The notes below the pieces were generated by a model. The model ran no database searches. It was not told where the DNA came from and saw only the letters and a program-made list of their open reading frames with translations. A program made the translations under genes and the position numbers. A stretch of DNA of 64,000 nucleotides from Tolypocladium sp. Sup5 PDA-1 (lineage: Eukaryota; Ascomycota; Sordariomycetes; Hypocreales; Ophiocordycipitaceae), in NCBI GenBank assembly GCA_000750105.3, contig JPHH03000045.1:206926-270925 (forward strand), read 5' to 3'. Below, one piece after another: positions 46,067 to 57,879 of the stretch (positions within the stretch are counted from its first letter, which is position 1; each line of letters begins with the position of its first letter).

Positions 46067-46919
46067 GGTGACGGACGACGGTGTTTTCTCATTGCCGCGG
46101 GACACGCGCTGTGTGAGGGAGAGGGGCGAGTCGGCGGCCGGGGTGGAAGTAGTTGGGTTGTAGGTTCATGCTATCCATCAGGTGACTAGGTAGGTAGGTA
46201 GGTAGGCAGTTGGCCCCGTCCGCATTCGCGGGAGTTGCATAAGTGGTGGTGGTGGTTGAAGGCGCAGAATCGACGTCGCCGTCGCAGAGTCGCAGACGAC
46301 GGGGACTGGGTCAGTTGGTTGCGGTGGGTAGGTACCTCTTTGTGCCTGCCTAGGTACCCCACAGGGGACGAATAAGATTAATGTATTCGTACTTCGTACT
46401 TCGTAGTCCGTAATATTCCGTGCAACCCTTGGAAATACCTAATTATTAGGCACCTTGGCTCCAGATATCATGGACTCGAGGTGCCTGGCCTGCCTGTGTG
46501 GGTAGGTCCCTGTGTGTGCAACGGAGTCACATGCAGCAATCGTTACAGTACGCATGAATGGTTAGGTGCGGGTTGATATCAAGCAATCATGGGTCGTCTA
46601 CGGAGTACGAGTACGAGTAGTCCGTGCATGCCCATGGACTACTTGCAAGGCTGGGGAGGTACGAATACTACTGCAGCTGCCCCGCCACCAACGACATGGA
46701 CGCCCCCCCCCACCTACAAACGCCACAGACGCCGAGCTGCCTCGCCAGCACCCAAGAAATAAATTTACCCAACTTCTTCACTTCACTTCACGTACTCGAA
46801 CGGCGGATATATACCTTACATGTGCATTTACCACCTGCAGGCAGCGCATGGATTCCATACGGGGGCACCTGGAACATCTGCCCGGCCCTTTGCCTCACCC
46901 CCCTCACCCTTGATCCGAC
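46067..46919. promoter_or_regulatory. Divergent upstream region SPX-RING / JJJ1
   Basis: 0.85 kb. Holds an AGGT tetranucleotide run (about 46189-46207), overlapping TACTTCGTA palindromes (46390-46405) and TACGGAGTA (46599-46607). No gene recognised. Confidence 0.45.
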
Positions 46920-48653
46920 ATGGGAGCCCATCAATCCTCCCCTCACCAGAACGCCAGTGCCGCTGCCAGCAAGACTTGCTACTACGAGCTCCTCGGTGTC
47001 GAGCGCCTCGCCGCCGACCATGAGTGAGTAACGACGCTCTCTGCCTCGCCAAGCACCTTTCGCTGACCCCCCCTCCTTAAGAATAAAAAAGGCCTACCGC
47101 AGGAGGGCGCTCGAGCTCCACCCTGACCGTAACATAAACGACGTCGAAACGGCGACGAGAAAGTTCGCAGAAGTCCAAGCCGCCTACGAAGTCCTCTCCG
47201 ACCCCCAAGAGAGGGGTTGGTATGACTCCCACCGCGACGCCATCCTGAGCGGCCAGGACCATCCAGGTGATGGCGCCGAACCCACCACGTTCCGCAACGT
47301 CCGCCTGACGACTACTGAGGAGATCCTGAGCCTCATGCGCAAGTTCAACGCAGCCGTTCCCTTCGACGACGAGCCCACCGGCTTCTTCGGCATTGCCAGG
47401 GAAACATTCGAACATCTCGCCCTCGAGGAGGAGGCCGCGGCCGAGTTTGAAGACAGGGACTGCCCCGACTATCCGACATTTGGCTCCTCCGACGACGACT
47501 ACGACGCCGTGGTGAAGCCGTTCTACACTGCCTGGGCCGGCTTCTCTACCAACAAGTCCTTCTCGTGGAAAGATAAGTATCGGCTGTCCGATGCGCCCGA
47601 CCGCCGAGTGCGCCGCCTCATGGACAAGGAGAACAAGAAGAGCCGTGACGACGCCGCCAGAGAGTTCAACGACGCTGTCAGGTTTCTCGTAAGCTTCGTT
47701 CGGAAGCGAGATCCTCGCTACCTCCCCAACAACCAGACCGAGGCCGAACGGCAAAAGTCACTGCGCGATGCAGCCGCAGCGCAGGCGGCTCGGTCTCGCG
47801 CTGCGAATCAGGAGAAGATGGCGTCCTATCATGTCCCTGACTGGGCTGGGTCTAGGGATCATGACGCCGGGGAGCACACCTTCTCTGAGTCCGAAGAAGA
47901 GTCGGAAATTGAAGTGCTCGAGTGTGTCGTCTGCAATAAGACGTTCAAGAGTGTCAAGCAGCTAGAGGCGCACGAGCGGAGTAAGAAACATGTCAAGGCC
48001 GTCCAGCAGCTTCGCCGCCAGATGAGAAAGGAGGGAGCTGATCTCGAGTTGGATGTTGCCGTCTCGCCGGCGCCTAACAGCGACCAAGGCATTGAGCCCG
48101 CTTCGCCACAGTCGGCGGACCCCGTCGAAGATGATGAAGACAGGAGTATCTCTAGTCAAGAGCCGGCCCCCACAACAAACGACCAGGAATCAGGTAGCTC
48201 ACAAGAGTCCGTACCAATGTTGGACAGCGATGAATACGCGCCAAGGAGCGTGGTCAAGGAGCGGTTAGCCCCGAGTCCAGGTGGCGGGCAAGCCAACGAC
48301 ACAGCCCCGAATGATGCGGATGACGAGTTGTCCGCCTCAACGCATCACATGGCAATTGATGACGACACCAGGAACCGAGCCAAGGTTGGCAAGGCTAAGG
48401 CCAAGAGGGAGAGGAAAGCGGCAGCTCTGATGTCGGCTGAGGGTGACGCCGAGGTACCTTAGGTCACTATGTGCATTTTTGTATTTGAGCCCGACATTTC
48501 TAACGCGCCGGGCAGCACCATCGATGCTCCGTATGTGGCCAACCCTTCGCATCCAGGACCAAGCTTTTCCAACATATACGCGAGGAGGACCATGCCACGG
48601 CTGTTCCAAGGGCAGCTACAGCTGGCGGTAAGGCGAGAAAGAAGAAGCAGTAA
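46920..48653 (+). CDS. JJJ1: JJJ1/DNAJC21-type ribosome-biogenesis J protein
   Basis: Three exons: 46920-47023, 47082-48453 and 48516-48653; 537 residues. The J domain is at the N-terminus (CYYELLGVERLAADHEIKKA, HPD in LELHPDRN). It is followed by the Jjj1-specific segment TGFFGIARETFEHLALEEEA and a first C2H2 finger (CVVCNKTFKSVKQLEAHERS followed by KKH, about residue 315). An acidic serine-rich linker leads to a lysine/arginine patch. Without splicing the frame stops at 48462; a 62-nt intron (donor gtacct, branch TTCTAAC, acceptor ggcag) joins to an exon encoding a second C2H2 finger, CSVCGQPFASRTKLFQHIRE, and a basic end. Both fingers are expected in Jjj1, which works with Ssa Hsp70 and Rei1 to release Arx1 from cytosolic pre-60S particles. 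Confidence 0.9.
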
Positions 48654-48992
48654 TGTCGCCGTCACACCCCATGGCCCTGCTGGCGCGCGTACCTGTCCGA
48701 ATGCCTCAGGGTCGTCGTTTACGCCACAGCGCACCGCCACTGCTCCGTGCTGTGCGCACTACGAAACCGTCGTCCGCGCTAGGTTGTGACCCTTCGTACC
48801 AAGCGACGACATTCGCTCAGCTGGCTGGCAAGGAAGGGGGACAGGGACGCTTCATACTCACGGCGAGCTACTCTGTTGAACGTATCCTGGATATTCATCG
48901 AGGTAGGAAGAGGCTACCGGTCCATCCGCCCATCTCCAAACGCCCATAAAACACTATAAACGCCGCCATACAAAACAGCCTAATTAGTGAGT
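48654..48992. other. Intergenic between convergent genes
   Basis: 339 bp shared by the 3' ends of JJJ1 and ATG4; nothing else recognised. Confidence 0.4.
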
Positions 48993-50541
48993 TCATGCCG
49001 CAAGAACAGTGTCGCCGTCGTCATCGTCGTCGCTCAGCGGCTCCACCTCGTCAATTGCGGCACCTCTCTGGCCCATCGGGCCTTCAGTCGTTGGGTCACA
49101 CTCCGCCACATGGATGATGGCCTTCCCCTGAACATGCTTTACACATCGCCGCCACTGCAGCCAATCGTCTTCGCTGCGGATCAGGAAGCCGATCAGCATG
49201 CTAGGATCAATCTCGCGAACGTGGATTCTGCGTAGCCGGGAGGTGTGGCATGACCCAATCTCATCATCTGTATACCGATTCGTGTCGGAGTAGTAGGGCA
49301 AGGCCGGTCTCGTATGATGGGGGTCCAGATAGAAGAGAAATGATCCTTGGGCACCGACAAAGTAGAGCGATGAGGAGGGACGGCCGCTGTATGACACCTG
49401 TCAGCACCAAGCTGGCTGCTTAGCAGCGAACCGCAAAGACACATACCCCGCAATTCCCACAGACTGTGGCATCTGGAGCGACGCTATGAGTGCCTCCCAG
49501 TATACCGGTGTAATCTTGTCAATCCCCAAACGTGTCCCTACCAGAATTAACGTCGGGTGGAACTCGCTGCCATCGGGTTTTGCAATCTTCATGAAGCTGT
49601 CTTCGTAGACATCCGGCCCGTCGCCGGTCGAGTAAACTCGTAGGGAAGGCTCGTTGGAGTTCACGAGATCCCTAGATGGGCCACGTCAGCGACCGGCCAG
49701 ATCAATTACACAGGCGGTGGCTTACTGTATGCAACGAGCAGTAGCGGAGGGTCCGAACCACTCGCCTGGGTACTTGCCACAAGCAGCAGCGCCGTGGCGG
49801 ACAAAGTTGTGGATTGAGTATGGAGCTCGCGGATCGTCGGCGAACAGAGCGACGAGCTGACGCTCGTCTTGCTGCAGCTTGCCATGGCGCCAGCCTGTAT
49901 ACAAGTGTCAAGATCAAGACTCTTTTTGGGCCGGATGTGCTAGTGGTGTCAATCGTACCTCTTCCCAGGCGCAGCATGGCCATGGCATTGGCGAGGAGGC
50001 TCTGGCCGGATCGGATCATGCAGCCCCACCCGCTATCCGACGAGAAGCCGGCCTGGTCGACCAGCTGACTTTTGATGCGCATTGACAGTGAGAGAGCCGA
50101 GGTGGCCTTGGGGTCGCTAGACCTTGGTATGGGCTCGAAGTCGGACCTATACGTCATCCAGAACCTCGACGCGAAGTCGTCGTGGAAGCCCTGGGGCCAG
50201 CCGCCGCCATCTTGGGCTGGCTCATCATATGCTAGCGACGATGAGAAGCTTCCCGACGATGATTCGGGCGGCGTCTCTGGAGCGTTGGCTGGCGGGGGCG
50301 ATACGATCTTTGTCGGTTCCCGCGGTGATGGTGGGCGAGGTACCGAGGACGCGGGACGGTGGGTAACTTGGTCGTCGGTGATGTCGGCGGGTTGGCCACT
50401 GCTGTCGGAGAGCTTGTACGTGCAGCCAAGGCACCAGACGGGCTGATCGAGTGTGGCATCGTTGGCGGGTTCGGGATCCCAGAACATCTGCACGATGCGC
50501 CGATAGCGACCGAGGTCAACATTAGCGATGGCGGACTCCAT
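48993..50541 (-). CDS. ATG4: Cysteine protease ATG4
   Basis: Four exons on the minus strand: 50541-49959, 49894-49726, 49671-49447 and 49386-48993; 456 residues. The start at 50541 gives MESAIANVDLGRYRRIVQMF, the usual N-terminus of fungal ATG4; an in-frame ATG at 50649 would add 36 residues. Catalytic cysteine lies in SDSGWGCMIRSGQS (about residue 174), and the Asp/His pair in FYLDPHHTRPAL. The GIAGGRPSSSLYFVGAQGS loop is also family-typical. An acidic C-terminus (EVEPLSDDDDDGD) may bind positively charged partners. ATG4 cleaves the C-terminus of ATG8 before lipidation and removes it from phosphatidylethanolamine later. It is divergent from SQS1; ATG9 lies about 21 kb upstream. Confidence 0.93.
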
Positions 50542-51641
50542 GGCGAGGGCTGTTGCAGCCCGGAAACTGGGCACCCGGGGATGGCGAGGCGCAGGATGAC
50601 AAGGCGACGCAGCTGGGAGGGCTGAGGCTGGATGCTTCTGATACGACATGGCGCGGCCAAGGTCAGCTGGAGTGCGCGCTCGGGGGCAGTGCGCGCTCGG
50701 GGGCAGACGGTCGATACCTTCCCTACCAAGCCTACCTAAGGCAATATGCAGGTATGCAATAGGGTGGGAGCAGATGTCAGCTACCTACTAATCTCTGTAT
50801 GTGCTCTGGCGTGGATGAATTCGCCCGGTGACGTGGTGATCACAGCTGGCTTGGACAAGTGGATTCAGCCTGTCCCATCAACATGTATGCCCTACGACGG
50901 GCGGCCCTGTCGCAGATATCGTTGGTTCACTTGTCACGGGTACCTGGATGTTCTCCTGCGGGAAGAGGCGGAGAGGAGGAGCCTGCGCGTTGTTGAGCTC
51001 TGGGCGACGTGATGCTTCGAAGTTGGCGGAGAGGCGTTACAGCTCGGCGGAGCGCTGGGGAGTTGGCCAAGGCAGGTAGGTACCCCGGGTGCCTAACGGA
51101 AGGAGTAACGAGTACTTCGTATCTAGTGTGCCCAAGGCTTCCTGGAAGGTACCTTGCATTGTGCAGCCAGGTACGGATTACGGACACCTAAGTTGGTACT
51201 TGCACCTGTGTGGTCAGCTGGTGTTGAGCTGGCCATGTCATCGGCCACTGGCGGCGGCTACCTACCTATGAAGTACCTACCTTACCTTGCAACCCTAGGT
51301 ACTGTACCTAGGAACTTTACGGTACCACCTTATCGTGTTATCGATAAGGGAATACGACAGGTTTGCCCCCACCACCTTATTACCTACTCTCTCGCCTTAG
51401 TTGCGAGCACCTGGCAACGTGCAAAACAAGTCGTCTGCCAGAACCGCCAGAGCAAGTCGAGAAAACCACCACCAGCTCCAGACTGCCTGGCCGAGCAGGC
51501 CACCTCATATATTCCCTCAGCCAGCGTCCGTTTCAGCGCCTGTGCTGAGCTGCGCGCACTTGTTGACTCAGAGAGACCAGTCGCCCTCACTTCCCGGCAT
51601 GCTTGCGCAACGTTTGTGGTTGCTACCCTACAGTCCCTGCC
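50542..51641. promoter_or_regulatory. Divergent upstream region ATG4 / SQS1
   Basis: 1.1 kb with a TACTTCGTA palindrome (51113-51121), a GCGCTCGGGGGCAGT tandem duplication (about 50677-50706) and many GGTACCTA/CCTACCTA motifs (51250-51330). No gene recognised. Confidence 0.45.
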
Positions 51642-53783
51642 ATGCCGCGCAATAAGGGGGGGTCATTCACGCCACGAGGCTCTCGGGGCGCTCGAGGCTC
51701 TCGAGGCGGCTCACGAGGCCGTGGGAGATATGCGAATGGGTCATCGCCGTTTTTGCCAGGCCCGGGTGTGCCATCTTCGCTCAGTCCTGGTGAGATGTCA
51801 CCGTAGCCGTTGACATGGCGGTTGACCCCCAGACCGCTGACCACTCACAAATAGCTGGCTTCACACTAGCCGACGAGGCACGACAGACGTCGCAGCACGA
51901 CCACTCATCATGGGGTCAAGATTCAAGCCTTCGCAGCAAGCCGGTTCTATTCCTCAGCGCTGGCAAGAGTGAACCTCTCAGGGACACCAACAAAGCTCCG
52001 CCCCAGGGCCCACCGGAGGATGGGCAATCCGTGCCCATTCATGAGCCACAGCATGGCGACGCAGCCAGGCACACAGATGGCCATCTCTCCGATATTGAAG
52101 GATTTGATGACACCGAGGTAATTGGCCCAGAAGAGCTCGACAAAGCAATAGAGGAAGCTACCCAGGGCTTAGGAGAGCCTGGTGCCCAAGAGACTCCCTC
52201 TTTCTTCTTTGACGTCACGGGGCAGAAGTCCAATGAAAAGTTGCACGAAGTACCCGTCCAGGTGCCAGAACGACACTTTTCTCCGGAAGGTAGCTCCAGC
52301 GATGAAATCATATTGTTCCGTGGCCGCAACAGAAACCCAGAGGCACATCGCTCTGCCGCCTTCACCTATACACCAGGGCGCACCGAGGTACAGGCCGACG
52401 AACAGCAGACACCAGAGATCCCCGCAAAACCCAATCATCGACCAGAGTCACCAGGTATACGTTTGGCAATCAGATCCAGACCACCCGGCCGAGGTAGGCG
52501 CAGCGGCCGTGGCCGTGGCCATAACCGCGGCCGTGGCCAGGGAAATACCAGTGACGATGACTCCATGCTTGCCGACTATATAGCCAACATGCGAGCGAAC
52601 GGCGAGATAGACGAGAACCTACGCCAGTATATGCACAATCGGCGCGACCTAGGCGGCACTGAGAGTGACGCGAGTGAGCGCTCGCCCAGGCCAACCAAAG
52701 CCAAGGGCCATGGCAGTCTCCGTAGGGCGTTGGATCGCAACGCAGGTACTGGCGACGAAGCGGCAGACAAAGCGTCCACCCATAGCTCGGACGACTCAGA
52801 CGGCGAAAGATGCACCACGGAGAGCGAAGTTGGCGACGAAACCCTGTCACGGTTAACTGCGGGCCAAAATCCGCGCCTTGGACCCGACATAGCCGGTGGG
52901 GACGCAACCTCGAGCAACTCCGACCCGTCTTCCGACGAAGAGGAGCCTGGCCTAGGTCCGACGAGTGGCCAAGATGACTTTGACGTGATGGACTGGGAGC
53001 GGCCGAGCTTGCGCCGGAAGAAAGGCAAAGGATCGCGGGCACAGATAACCTTAGACGGATGTGACTCGGAAACTGAGCAACAGCTACAGGCCGCATGGAA
53101 GAGTGATCGGCTCAAGAAGAAGCAACGAAAGAAGCAGCGCGAGGAACTACGAGCCCTTGGGCTTCTTGGCCAAAAGACCAACCCAGACGACCTGAGAGTC
53201 AAGTATCCAATCGGCATGACTATGTATGAAGTGGCGGCAGAGGTGAGAACTTTTCTCACGGGCGTCGACGAAATGTGAGTAGCCAACCCCCAAACCGACA
53301 GCACCCGCAAAGACGATAGCTAACGATTACTGCAGCCTCTCGTTCCCGCCCATGGACCTCCATGCCCGGAAAGTAATACACGACTTGGCCAACAAATTCA
53401 ACATCAAGTCCAAGTCGACAGGCAAGGCAGACCAGCGCCGACCAACGCTGTACAGGACAGGCAGGACTCTGCCGTACGTCGAATCGACGTTCGAACAGGC
53501 AGTGGCTCGCATCCGGCGGCCTTATCTGCCGCGCATGGACGTGAAAAGGAAGCGAGGACCAAACCAGACGCCAGCAGCACGAGGCAGCTACGCCGCGGCG
53601 AGCTATCGGGACGGGGAAATTGTGGGAGCGGCAGCGCCAGAGCTGGGGACCGAGAACCGCGGCCGGACCATGCTGGAGAAGATGGGTTGGAGCAACGGAA
53701 CCGCCCTAGGAGCCACGCACAACAAGGGCATCCTGCAGCCAGTGATGCACGCCATGAAGCGGAGCAAGGCAGGTCTCGGTTAG
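51642..53783 (+). CDS. SQS1: SQS1-like G-patch and R3H protein
   Basis: Three exons: 51642-51789, 51855-53274 and 53336-53783; 671 residues. The N-terminus is an RGG-rich tract (MPRNKGGSFTPRGSRGARGS), and the intron joins LSPG to AGFTLADEARQTSQ. The long middle is acidic and serine-rich, with an arginine/glycine stretch near residue 270. Towards the C-terminus lie an R3H domain (FPPMDLHARKVIHDLANKFN) and a G-patch (about 630-671, GRTMLEKMGWSNGTALG). Yeast Sqs1/Pfa1 uses its G-patch to stimulate the helicase Prp43 in 20S pre-rRNA cleavage and splicing. Domain order matches. It converges on histone H2B. Confidence 0.88.
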
Positions 53784-54280
53784 CGCACCTCGTCTGCCTC
53801 ATATTGTGCCAGACGCCGTGTCATCGTTGGGAGACGGCTAGCGCGAAACCTACCTGTAGAAGCGTTAGGAGTCAGATTGCCCAAATGGAGAGTTTTGTCG
53901 TATGCGAATGAAGGGAACCCAACCAAACCAATAGGACAAGCAACAGAAAACGTCAAGATGCCAAAGATGTCACCGAAGATGGCAATAAGAAAAGCGAACA
54001 GGAAAAATGATATCATGTGCACGAATTCATTGCATCGAGACCCTATTCTCGACGTTTATTGTACAACCGCAAACCCCGTTGACCGTGTGAAGACATTGCC
54101 CCCATAAAGCAAAACCATCCGTAACGCATTAAGAAATCCCAGAAGGCAAGACGACTTTGGTGAGCGCCTGCAGGACCTCGGATCATGACACCCTGATGCC
54201 ACGCAAAAAAAAAAAAAAAAAAAAAAACACAAGATCCAGATACCCCGGAAACACAAGCAAGCCCCGCGACATCGAGGAGC
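53784..54280. other. Intergenic, H2B 3' flank with an A23 tract
   Basis: 497 bp. A run of 23 adenines at 54205-54227 reads as poly-T downstream of the H2B stop codon. No gene recognised. Confidence 0.6.
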
Positions 54281-54895
54281 TTATTTCGTGGACGAAGAGT
54301 ACTTGGTAACGGCCTTGGTGCCCTCAGAGACGGCGTGCTTGGCCAGCTCACCAGGCAGGATCAGGCGGACAGAGGTCTGGATTTCCCGGGAGGAGATGGT
54401 AGACTTCTTGTTGTAGGCAGCCAGCTTGGAGGCCTCGGTGGCAACGCGCTCGAAGATGTCTGAAGACGCGTCAGTGAACAGAGCTGGCAACTGGAGATGG
54501 ACATGTCATGCAAGAGCAGACGCGCCGAGTTGGAGCCGACTCACCGTTGACGAAAGAGTTCAGGATGGACATGGCACGGTTGGAGATACCAGTGTCGGGA
54601 TGGACCTGTTTGAGGACTGCAGAGGGAGTCAAGTTAGCGACGCGTTCCGAGTTGGAAGAGAAAATGAGCAAACACGACACGATGACTATTGTGTTTGTTG
54701 TTGTTATTGTGGCTAGACGGAAAAGAACGCACCCTTGTAGATGTAGGAGCTGTACGTCTCCTTGCGGGTCTTGGAACGCTTCTTCTTGTCGCCAGAAGCA
54801 GCAGTCTTCTTGCCGGCATCCTTCTTCTCGGGAGCCTTGCTGGCAGTGGTGGGGGCCTTAGTGGCGGGCTTCTTGTCGGCGGCCTTGGGAGGCAT
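54281..54895 (-). CDS. HTB1: Histone H2B
   Basis: Three exons on the minus strand: 54895-54733, 54616-54545 and 54459-54281; 137 residues. The basic tail [20 protein letters not shown] is followed by the histone fold ([59 protein letters not shown]). The C-terminal helix holds the conserved lysine for monoubiquitination ([10 protein letters not shown]). The two introns are 116 and 85 nt and sit in the fold, as in other filamentous ascomycetes. It is paired head to head with H2A, 1.96 kb away. Confidence 0.97.
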
Positions 54896-56853
54896 TTTTG
54901 CGATTGATGTGGTTTGGGGGAGAAAACTGTTGCGTGTATGCGCGAGGCACGAAAGTTGAATTGGTGTGCTTGAAGGGCAACGGGTCAGGCAGCGGGTGGT
55001 GGATGAAAGTTGATGGCGGAGGAGGAAGAGTTGGGGGGTGGGCGGGTTTTTGTAGCTGGACGCGCCGTCGCGACGGCGGGTTACTGATTAGGTGGCTCAG
55101 GTGCTGCTGTGGTGTGTGGCCGGGTGGGTGGTGGTGACGCTGGTGGGCGGTCCATGGTTGGTGGCCTCAGGGCGCGAGGGGAGGGGGAACGTGTAGGTGC
55201 GTAGCGCGTGCGCACGCGCCTCAGCAATGCAGAAAAGTGGGCACCGCACTAGCAACCTCATCCTCGCGCCTGATTTCCATGGCACTGATTGGCGATGCAG
55301 CGCCCCCCAGGCAATGATGATGATGATGATGAGGATAGCCTTGTGAAGACGACGTAGTTGGAGCCCCTTGTTTTCAATGCCCATTACTACCTACTACAAC
55401 GATCCTCTCGCACATTGTTTTGGTGGGCAGCGGTCCAAGGCAAGGAAACAAGCACCTGGTACCTACGTACGGCGTACACGAGCATGCATGGTTCACAGAT
55501 GGAGTTGCAGTCGCACGTAGCCCAAACTACGTACCTACGCATCTGCACGGCATGCGCGCCGCTTACAAGCCCCGAGGCTGGGGGGCAAGATAATGTAGTA
55601 CGTACCTACTTGCACGAGAAGGGGCATTTGAGGCATGCATATGTGAAGCACGGAGTACGGAGTCCGTACAGATGTACGGAGTAGCAGTCCGTGGCATCTG
55701 CTGCCAACAAGTCGCATAATCTCGGCCTGCAGCAACCTTGATTGTACTGGCGTCATGCGTACCCTGGTGCTGTTGTGTCCCGTTTTGTTGTTTTGCCTGT
55801 CCTATTTTCTGATTGGTGCGCGCCGGCCAGCGGGCACATCAGCCTTGCGACGCGGAATGAACTGTCAGCTCCCATGTTCCTTTTTGTCTGGCCTCCCCAC
55901 GGAGCGAATCGCATGTACGAGTAGTCCGTACGAGCAGGCAGTATGGGGAGAAGACGCCCAAGCAGATGCACATCCGCTGCACGTGGTTGTGCGGCCGTGA
56001 CCATGGCTGACGAAGAAGCTTGCATCTCACCTCTATAAGGTACCTTAGGATACTCGTAGCATCCATGACCGGTACCAGCATGCATTCGCGATGCTGGTAT
56101 TCGCCATTGACTTTTGGTGCCTTGCCGTGTTATGTGGAGAAGCCAAACCCCCAACAAGGGCGACTTCCAAGCGGATGCCCTCAGGCTTACTGTACGAGAG
56201 GGGCCACCGTACAGTATAAGGTAGGTAGGTACCATGCGGTTGCTGCTTGCATGTCATGTCTTGCCCGTCCTGGGCGCTCCAGACAGCTGGACAGGGAAGA
56301 AACAGCGCAGGGCCAGTTGCAGTGCAGGGTCGTAGTACAAACTGCACCAGCGGGCTAAGCGGGCTGGATCAGGTACCGGGTACAATGCACGTTTGTTATC
56401 GCACCTGCAAGGCAGGTACGAATAGGTGATCAGCAGCAGTACTACGACTCGGAGCACTGCGCGTTCGTGCGCAGGCAGGGCTGGCTGGCAGCGCATTTCT
56501 GCAGCGATATTTTTTGTCGGGTCTGGCTAGGTAGGCTGGCTAGTTCCACCGCGCTTGTTGTTTTCCCGTTTTCTTTGCGACGCGACCACCCACGCCCATT
56601 TTCCCAAGTTGGCTTAGCGCGTCGATCCATCCCCGTGCTTGCCTGGTGGGTGATCCAGCATCACGTCTGCCACGCGCCAAAAACTACTTAACCTCCGCGC
56701 CCCCCGCCAACCTCCTCTCTCTCCCGTTTTGAATCCTGCAATTGTCACCACTACAACCCATCTGACTTTCACCACATCGCGTCTCTCCGACTACACTTGT
56801 CCATCACAAATCAAACTCTCACCCGTTTTCTCCCAAAACAAACCACATTCAAA
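54896..56853. promoter_or_regulatory. Divergent H2B-H2A intergenic region
   Basis: 1.96 kb between the two histone start codons; the shared promoter must lie here. An ATG/GAT trinucleotide run (about 55315-55333) and a TACGGAGTA-type palindrome cluster (55652-55683) are visible. The 160 bases before H2A are pyrimidine- and CA-rich, as usual for an early 5' UTR. No gene recognised. Confidence 0.5.
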
Positions 56854-57400
56854 ATGACTGGCGGCGGAAAGTCTGGTGGCAAGGCCTCTGGCTCCAAGAA
56901 CGCCCAATCGTAAGTTGGATCTGGCCTGGGGCTCGCCCTGATGGCGCGTTTCGATGGGGCCTCTTCGCTAACTCTTCTATCTCAGCCGTTCTTCCAAGGC
57001 CGGTCTCGCATTCCCCGTTGGCCGTGTCCATCGTCTCTTGCGAAAGGGCAACTACGCTCAGCGTGTCGGTGCCGGTGCCCCCGTGTACCTCGCTGCCGTC
57101 CTCGAGTACCTCGCTGCCGAAATCCTCGAGCTGGCTGGCAACGCTGCTCGCGACAACAAGAAGACCCGCATCATCCCCCGTCATCTACAGCTCGCCATCC
57201 GAAACGATGAGGAGTTGAACAAGCTGCTGGGCCACGTCACCATCGCCCAGGGTGGTGTACTGCCTAACATCCACCAAAGTGGGTTTCCCCCGTCCAAGTT
57301 CGTTCAAGCATTGCTTGTGTTTACTAACTTCTGTGTTCTTCAAGACCTGCTGCCGAAGAAGACTGGCAAGAGCGGCAAAAACGCGAGCCAGGAGCTGTAG
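56854..57400 (+). CDS. HTA1: Histone H2A
   Basis: Three exons: 56854-56909, 56986-57278 and 57345-57400; 134 residues. The tail [20 protein letters not shown] leads into the fold (AGLAFPVGRVHRLLRKGNYA, YLAAVLEYLAAEILELAGNA, RIIPRHLQLAIRNDEELNKL). The acidic-patch residues are present. The C-terminus ends SQEL, the H2A.X-type SQ motif phosphorylated at DNA breaks that fungi keep in their main H2A. The ATG has good context (ttcaaaATG). Confidence 0.97.
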
Positions 57401-57879
57401 ATGGATAGTTTGGTTCTGCTTTTTTTGCAATGGTTGGTTGTTTGGGTTATGACAAGGGGTCACGGTTCAAGGTTCACGGTTGCTTTTTTTCTTTTTCTTC
57501 ACGCGTTAGGGCTGTACAATAATCCCCACGGCTATGGTCGTCATGAATGAGAACAATTTCTAAAGATCACTTACGTTCCACACGGTGGTCCCCTGTTCTG
57601 GGCGATCGAGGAGTATGTTTTGCGGCGACGTTAGGATATCATGGTGCCGAACAAGAGCATTGGGCTGCGCATTCTCCAGACCAAGATGTCGTGCGCGCTC
57701 GCCTCGTGTAGGCGTGACGCTATATTCAGAACGAGACCTCATTTAGCAGGACGTGTGTCAGATATCTCAAGCAGGCGCAACACGCGTATGTGGTTCAGCT
57801 TATAAAATTCAACATGCAATCTAGCGCCGTATGTACAACACACAAGCTCACCTCCCAACAACAGCTCCTCGTCTCAAGT
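57401..57879. other. Intergenic between convergent genes
   Basis: 479 bp; poly-T stretches (about 57419-57427 and 57484-57497) follow the H2A stop. No gene recognised. Confidence 0.4.
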
